Assembly (NCBI RefSeq): GCF_005877005.1
Contig: NZ_SSNH01000002.1
Span: forward strand, 411,565-475,564
DNA length: 64,000 bases
Reading direction: 5' to 3'
Origin: Sinomonas susongensis
GTDB taxonomy: Bacteria; Actinomycetota; Actinomycetes; Actinomycetales; Micrococcaceae
Part shown: positions 60,062 to 64,000 of the stretch, piece by piece
How positions within the stretch are numbered: position 1 is the stretch's first letter
How the letters are laid out: each line of letters begins with the position of its first letter
Position numbers and translations under genes: made by a program
Notes under the pieces: model-generated
The model's input: only the letters and a program-made list of their open reading frames with translations
Told to the model about the DNA's origin: nothing
Database searches by the model: none

Positions 60062-61063
60062 TCAGTTCTCCCACACGAGTTCGGGCACTGTCTCGCGGTC
60101 CGCCTCGGGGTGGGCTTCCCACCAGGCTGCGCACGCGGCACGCCACGCATTGACATCCTCGGGACTGCCGGTGATCCGGATCGAGCCGCCCTCGACCTTC
60201 GCCGCGGACCCGCCCGCACGCCACCCGCCGTCGACCGCTTCCGGCGCCGGATAGGGCTCGTAGAGGTCGGCGAGCGTCGCGAGGATGAAGGTGGGGCGCT
60301 CGGCGGTCCGCGCCGCGAGGATCGTCTCCTTTGTGTCTACGCCGGTCAGGACGGCCGCGGTCGCGAAGCCGGCGCGGTTCCCGCCAAGGATGTCCGTGTC
60401 CAGCCGGTCACCGACCACGACGGGCCGTTCGGCGCCGAGTCGCTCCGCTGCAGCGAGGAACAGCGGCGCCTCCGGCTTGCCTGCGACAAGCGGCTCCTTG
60501 CCGCTCGCAGCACGGACCGCGTTGACCAGACTCCCGTTTCCGGGAGCTATGCCGCGCGCCTGCGGAATCGTGAGATCCGTATTCGTCGCGATCCAAAGTG
60601 CGCCCGAAGCCACCGCGTAGGAGGCTTCGGCCAGCTCACGCCAGCTCACGTCGGGGCTGAAACCCTGAATGACCGCGACGGGGCCGTCGTCGGCGGACTG
60701 GACCGGGACGAGTCCCCGCCGCTCGACCTCCTCGGCAAGCGCAGAGCTGCCCGTCACCAGCACGCGCGAGCCAGCGGGGACCCGCTGCGCGAGCAGGTCC
60801 GCCCCCGCCTGGGCCGAGCTCACGACGTCGTCGTCCGCCGCCGGCGCACCCAGCTCGCGCAGGTGCGCGGCAACCTCAGCGGTGCTCCGCGACGCGTTGT
60901 TGGTGACGTAGCCGAGGCGGACCCCCCGCGACGCGAGGCCCTGGAGCGCCTCGGGCGCCCCAGGGATCGCGTGCGGACCGGCGTAGACCACGCCGTCGAG
61001 GTCCGACAGCACGGCGTCGAACGCGTCGATGAATGCTGCAGGCGTGCCGTGGTCAGAGGCCAT
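60062..61063 (-). CDS. HAD superfamily hydrolase, subfamily IIA (NagD-like)
   Basis: 333 aa from the ATG at 61063, 1 bp after the stop of the TPR gene. Motif I LSDLDGVVYAG near 20, motif II TNNASRS, motif III with Lys in VAGKPEAPLF and motif IV GDRLDTDILGGNRAG. Subfamily IIA members dephosphorylate small sugar or nucleotide phosphates, for example phosphoglycolate or glycerol phosphate. An extra C-terminal domain of 60 residues (about 270-333) is not part of the HAD core. Confidence 0.92.
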   Translation of the reverse strand: MASDHGTPAAFIDAFDAVLSDLDGVVYAGPHAIPGAPEALQGLASRGVRLGYVTNNASRSTAEVAAHLRELGAPAADDDVVSSAQAGADLLAQRVPAGSRVLVTGSSALAEEVERRGLVPVQSADDGPVAVIQGFSPDVSWRELAEASYAVASGALWIATNTDLTIPQARGIAPGNGSLVNAVRAASGKEPLVAGKPEAPLFLAAAERLGAERPVVVGDRLDTDILGGNRAGFATAAVLTGVDTKETILAARTAERPTFILATLADLYEPYPAPEAVDGGWRAGGSAAKVEGGSIRITGSPEDVNAWRAACAAWWEAHPEADRETVPELVWEN

Positions 61064-61064
61064 G

Positions 61065-63353
61065 TCAGGCGTCGGCGTCCCGTTCGCCTTCGTCGGAGCC
61101 CGCGGCATCCTCGGAGCCGCTGCCCTCGAAGTTGGGCTCCTCCGAATCCGCGTCCTCGACGCCGGCCTCCGTACCGGACGCACGCTCGGTCACGCCGATC
61201 TCGTCCTCGGCGAGGCCGGACTCCTCGTGCGCCGGGCCCTCGCCCTCATCTGAACCGACCTCGTCGGCGCCAGAACTGGCGTACGGGGTCCCTGCGTCGA
61301 GAGTGCCGGCGCTCGGCACAACGGCCGCCTCGGACTCATCCTCGGACTCATCCTCGTCGTCGTCCGAACCCACGTAGGCGTCGTCGGACTCGTCGTCCTC
61401 GCCGAAGTCGATGATGTCCGGCTCCTCGAACTCGCCGACACCCAACGCGCTCTCAGCAACGCCGATCTGGCGGTACCACTTCGCCGCCTCATCCGCCCGG
61501 CCCGCCGCAGCGAGGGCGTCAGCGTACGCCTCGAAGAGGCGGGGGCTGAACGAGAAGGCACGGTTGATGTCCAGCTGGGGGATCTCGAGCTCCTCGACGG
61601 CGCCCTGATAGTCCCTGAGGTCGGCCCTGGCTCCCGAAGCGACGATCGCGAGCTCGACCTTGCCGGCAGCGTCGAGCATGTTGCGCTCCTCCGACGCCGT
61701 CAGTTCGAGTGCCTTCTCCGGGCGGCCGAGGCCACGCTCGCAGTCAGCCATGTGCGGAAGGTGGATGCTCGAACCGGTGATCCGACGGAACGTGCGGAAC
61801 TCGCGCAGCGCGTCGTCGTAGCGGCCAGCGGCGTAGGCCGTCATGCCCACAGCCTCCCGGACCGCACCGATGCGGCCGCCGCGGCGGCTCGCCGCGAGAG
61901 CGTGCTGGTAGGCGAGCTCAGGATCGAGATCGATGAGACGCCCCGCCATCACGAGGTGCTTCGACACCCACTCCGCGTTCCGGCCTTCGAGCGTGCGCAG
62001 CTGCGCCGCCGTGGCCCGGTCCAGTTCCTTGCCCGTGACGTCCGGATCGATGTCAGGAGACCGCTCCCGATCCGGCCGGTTCGAGACCCGCAGGTCTGCC
62101 CCGTTCGGGTCACGGAGGGATTCCTGCTCCCGCTCGCCGCGTTCGGCCGGCCGCCTGTAGCTTCCGCGGTCCTCGTGCCGAGGGCGGTCAAAGCTGGGCC
62201 GCCCGCCGCCGGGCCTGCCGCCGCTCGGCCGGTCGCCACTCGGACGGTCGCCCTGGCGGCGGTCTCCGAACGGACGTCGGTTCCCAGCGTCCCCACGGTC
62301 GCCGCGCTCAGGACGCTCACCGAAGGAGCGCTCACCATCGCGGTCGCGGTTGAAGCCCGGGCGGTCCCCACGATCGGGACGCTGACCATACGAACGCCCC
62401 TGATCGCGGTCCCCATACGGGCGACGCTCACCGCGGTCCGGGCGGTCGCCACGGTCAAAACCGGGACGCTCACCACGATCCGGGCGGTCGCCCCGCTCGG
62501 GGCGGTCCCCGTACGGGCGACGCTCACCGCGGTCCGGGCGGTCGCCACGGTCAAAACCGGGACGCCCACCACGATCACCGAAGGGACGACGCTCACCACG
62601 ATCCGGGCGGTCGCCCCGCTCGGGGCGGTCCCCGTACGGACGGCGCTCACCGCGGTCCGGGCGGTCGCCACGGTCAAAACCGGGACGCCCACCACGATCA
62701 CCGAAGGGACGACGCTCACCACGATCCGGGCGGTCACCACGGTCAGGGCGGTCCCCGTACGGACGACGCTCACCACGGTCATTACGGTCGAAGCCCGGAC
62801 GGCCACCACGATCCGGGCGGTCGCCACGGTCAAAACCGGGACGCCCACCACGATCACCGAAGGGACGACGCTCACCACGATCCGGGCGGTCGCCACGGTC
62901 AGGGCGGTCCCCATACGGACGACGCTCACCACGGTCATTACGGTCGAAGCCCGGACGGCCACCGCGATCGCCATACGGACGACGCTCGCCTCCTTCGCCC
63001 CCCGGACGGCCACCGCGATCGCCATACGGACGACGCTCGCCTCCTTCGCCCCCCGGACGGCCACCGCGATCGCCATACGGACGACGCTCGCCTCCTTCGC
63101 CCCCCGGACGGCCACCGCGATCGCCATACGGACGACGCTCGCCGCTGGCGTCGCGGCCCTCGCCCCGCCGTTCGTTCCAAGGGCGGTCGTCCCCGTCGCG
63201 CCGGCGATCCCGGAAACCGCGCGGGGTGCCGCCGGAATTGTTCGCGCCGCGGAAGGCACTACCGGACCGGTCCGAGCCGCGGCCGGAGCCGGACCCGCGA
63301 CGCGGGCCGCCGAACCCCCGTCCGCCTTGACCGCGTCCGAAGTCCTCTGCCAT
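61065..63353 (-). CDS. Arg/Gly/Asp repeat protein with TPR-like C-terminal region
   Basis: 762 aa from the ATG at 63353 (AAGGAGAGG). Residues 1-430 are a disordered, highly charged repeat of [19 protein letters not shown] and DRPDRGERR units, like RGG/RDR RNA-binding tails. Residues 470-650 are helical TPR-like repeats ([57 protein letters not shown]). The last 100 residues are very acidic. Proteins of this kind lie next to the HAD gene in Micrococcaceae; a role in RNA binding or ribosome assembly is an inference from composition and the position beside the rRNA operon. Confidence 0.85.
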   Translation of the reverse strand: MAEDFGRGQGGRGFGGPRRGSGSGRGSDRSGSAFRGANNSGGTPRGFRDRRRDGDDRPWNERRGEGRDASGERRPYGDRGGRPGGEGGERRPYGDRGGRPGGEGGERRPYGDRGGRPGGEGGERRPYGDRGGRPGFDRNDRGERRPYGDRPDRGDRPDRGERRPFGDRGGRPGFDRGDRPDRGGRPGFDRNDRGERRPYGDRPDRGDRPDRGERRPFGDRGGRPGFDRGDRPDRGERRPYGDRPERGDRPDRGERRPFGDRGGRPGFDRGDRPDRGERRPYGDRPERGDRPDRGERPGFDRGDRPDRGERRPYGDRDQGRSYGQRPDRGDRPGFNRDRDGERSFGERPERGDRGDAGNRRPFGDRRQGDRPSGDRPSGGRPGGGRPSFDRPRHEDRGSYRRPAERGEREQESLRDPNGADLRVSNRPDRERSPDIDPDVTGKELDRATAAQLRTLEGRNAEWVSKHLVMAGRLIDLDPELAYQHALAASRRGGRIGAVREAVGMTAYAAGRYDDALREFRTFRRITGSSIHLPHMADCERGLGRPEKALELTASEERNMLDAAGKVELAIVASGARADLRDYQGAVEELEIPQLDINRAFSFSPRLFEAYADALAAAGRADEAAKWYRQIGVAESALGVGEFEEPDIIDFGEDDESDDAYVGSDDDEDESEDESEAAVVPSAGTLDAGTPYASSGADEVGSDEGEGPAHEESGLAEDEIGVTERASGTEAGVEDADSEEPNFEGSGSEDAAGSDEGERDADA
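62950..63140. repeat. 51-bp perfect tandem repeat in the TPR gene
   Basis: Units at 62950-63000, 63001-63051 and 63052-63102 are identical, and a fourth is partial. Each encodes 17 residues ([17 protein letters not shown] register). Longer, less regular units with the same motifs fill 62200-62940. Perfect identity points to recent expansion and likely length variation between strains. Confidence 0.9.
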
Positions 63354-63609
63354 GTGGTTCCTCTCCTTGTGCAATCGCAAGATCGCGGCTGCAGACAGTG
63401 CGGCCGTCGGCCGCACAACGAATGTCTCAATACAGCCCCGCAGACGGGGCCGAAGCTGACTTCTAGTCTAGTTGGATTCGCAGGGCACCCTATCTCTCGG
63501 TGCTCCCAGCGAAGCTCTTGGCGCTCACACCAGCTCCTGGAGTTGGCGGGCATCGATACCCTTCGCGCTCGGCCCTTGCCTAAGACGCGGACCTTCCCTT
63601 AAATGCGTC
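63354..63609. other. Leader/promoter region of the TPR-HAD-tlyA operon
   Basis: 256 bp between the rRNA terminator and the TPR gene on the minus strand. It must hold the promoter of the long minus-strand housekeeping unit. No convincing -10/-35 pair could be picked out. Confidence 0.4.
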
Positions 63610-63638
63610 GAGGGCCCCACGGTCGTTGTGGGGCCCTC
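63610..63638 (-). terminator. rRNA operon terminator
   Basis: GAGGGCCCCAC and GTGGGGCCCTC form an 11-bp perfect stem with a 7-nt loop, 15 bp downstream of the 5S rRNA 3' end on the minus strand and followed by a short T-run (ATTTAAG). Confidence 0.85.
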
Positions 63639-63652
63639 GGCGGGTGGTGTTG

Positions 63653-63769
63653 TCCGGCGGTGTCCTACTCTCCCACACCCTCGCGGGTGCAGTACCATCG
63701 GCGCTGTGGGGCTTAGCTTCCGGGTTCGGGATGGGTCCGGGCGTTTCCCCCACGCTATGGCCGCCGTAA
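63653..63769 (-). rRNA. rrf: 5S ribosomal RNA
   Basis: 117 nt on the minus strand. The ends TTACGGCGGCC and CACCGCCGGAC pair as helix I; GTGGGGGAAACGCCCGGACCC, CCGAACCCGGAAGCTAAGCC and GATGGTACTGC are conserved 5S segments typical of Micrococcales. Confidence 0.97.
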
Positions 63770-64000
63770 CCTTCTCTCCTCGCGCCCCCGGGTGGCGGGG
63801 GTGGGGAAGCGTGCGGGTTGCGGTGGGCCGGCCCTGGGGGCCGGCGCGCGGTGCTGTATTCGGTTGTGCTGTATTCGGTGCTGCTGTGGTGTTCCCCGGT
63901 GGCCCGGTCCCCGGCCCCGTGGTATGGGGGTGGGGCGGGGGTGGGGTTTGTTGTCTGGGGACCGTAGAGTGGACGCGGGCAGTGTTCCGTGTGTGTGTGA
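63770..64000 (-). other. 23S-5S intergenic spacer
   Basis: GC-rich spacer of the rRNA operon with several short G and C runs. The 23S rRNA 3' end is not within the window, so at least 231 bp separate it from 5S. Confidence 0.7.

Noticed and set aside
62200..63150. Regularly repeated DNA resembling a CRISPR array
   Set aside because: Repeats are in frame within a protein-coding gene, have no unique spacers, and no cas genes are near.

Overview
The window is high-GC actinobacterial chromosome, most likely from the Micrococcaceae (Arthrobacter/Sinomonas type). The indicators are the heavy G/C bias at third codon positions, the conserved tlyA-nadK-recN-pyrG-xerD and parA-scpA-scpB-rluB-tyrA-cmk-der blocks, a divergent C4-dicarboxylate carrier and CitA/CitB-type two-component pair, DUF222-HNH and lipobox proteins, and the end of an rRNA operon (5S) at the right edge.

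Layout. (A) 1-7140 is the right part of an integrative element. An integrase and a small excisionase-like gene lie next to a tRNA-Pro(GGG) gene. Further in is a two-gene minus-strand operon: a ComEC-type metallo-beta-lactamase-fold protein translationally coupled to a large fusion of an E2-like, an E1/ThiF-like and a JAB/JAMM domain (its end lies off the left edge). This is a ubiquitin-like conjugation module and the best candidate here for an unusual defence or signalling system. (B) 7202-14490 is housekeeping: tRNA-Pro, der, cmk, tyrA, rluB, scpB, scpA, parA. (C) 14600-52231 is a 38-kb block of catabolic and accessory genes between parA and xerD. It holds dctA and its two-component system; small acidic proteins; an NTP transferase; an acyl-CoA synthetase; a GntR-controlled cluster for a tetrose or branched-pentose sugar (split transketolase, MHS transporter, TIM-barrel isomerase, SDR, DAK-type kinase, RpiB-like isomerase); a MarR/FMN-reductase pair; an SRPBCC-epimerase fusion; a DUF222-HNH gene; a secreted protein pair; a methylcitrate-cycle operon (GntR-prpD-prpB-prpC); and a MarR-controlled group of two GH15 glycosidases, glucose dehydrogenase-like MDR, PoxB-like enzyme, SDR and aldose epimerase. 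(D) 52238-63353 is housekeeping again (NUDIX, xerD, NUDIX, pyrG, recN, nadK, tlyA, HAD, repeat-rich TPR protein), then the rRNA terminator and 5S rRNA.

Regulation can partly be read from repeated palindromes: GTYRAC-N-GTYRAC around the sugar cluster, TTGCG-N4-CGCAA upstream of three transcription units of the GH15/PoxB group, TGTATACA pairs before the prp regulator, and TTGAC/GTCAA sites before the FMN reductase. A second theme is short tandem repeats, often 15 bp, at gene ends and boundaries (scpA/scpB, dctA, sensor kinase and regulator, HNH gene, PKD-like secreted protein, TPR protein).

All assignments come from reading the translated sequence. No database search, composition calculation or alignment was run.
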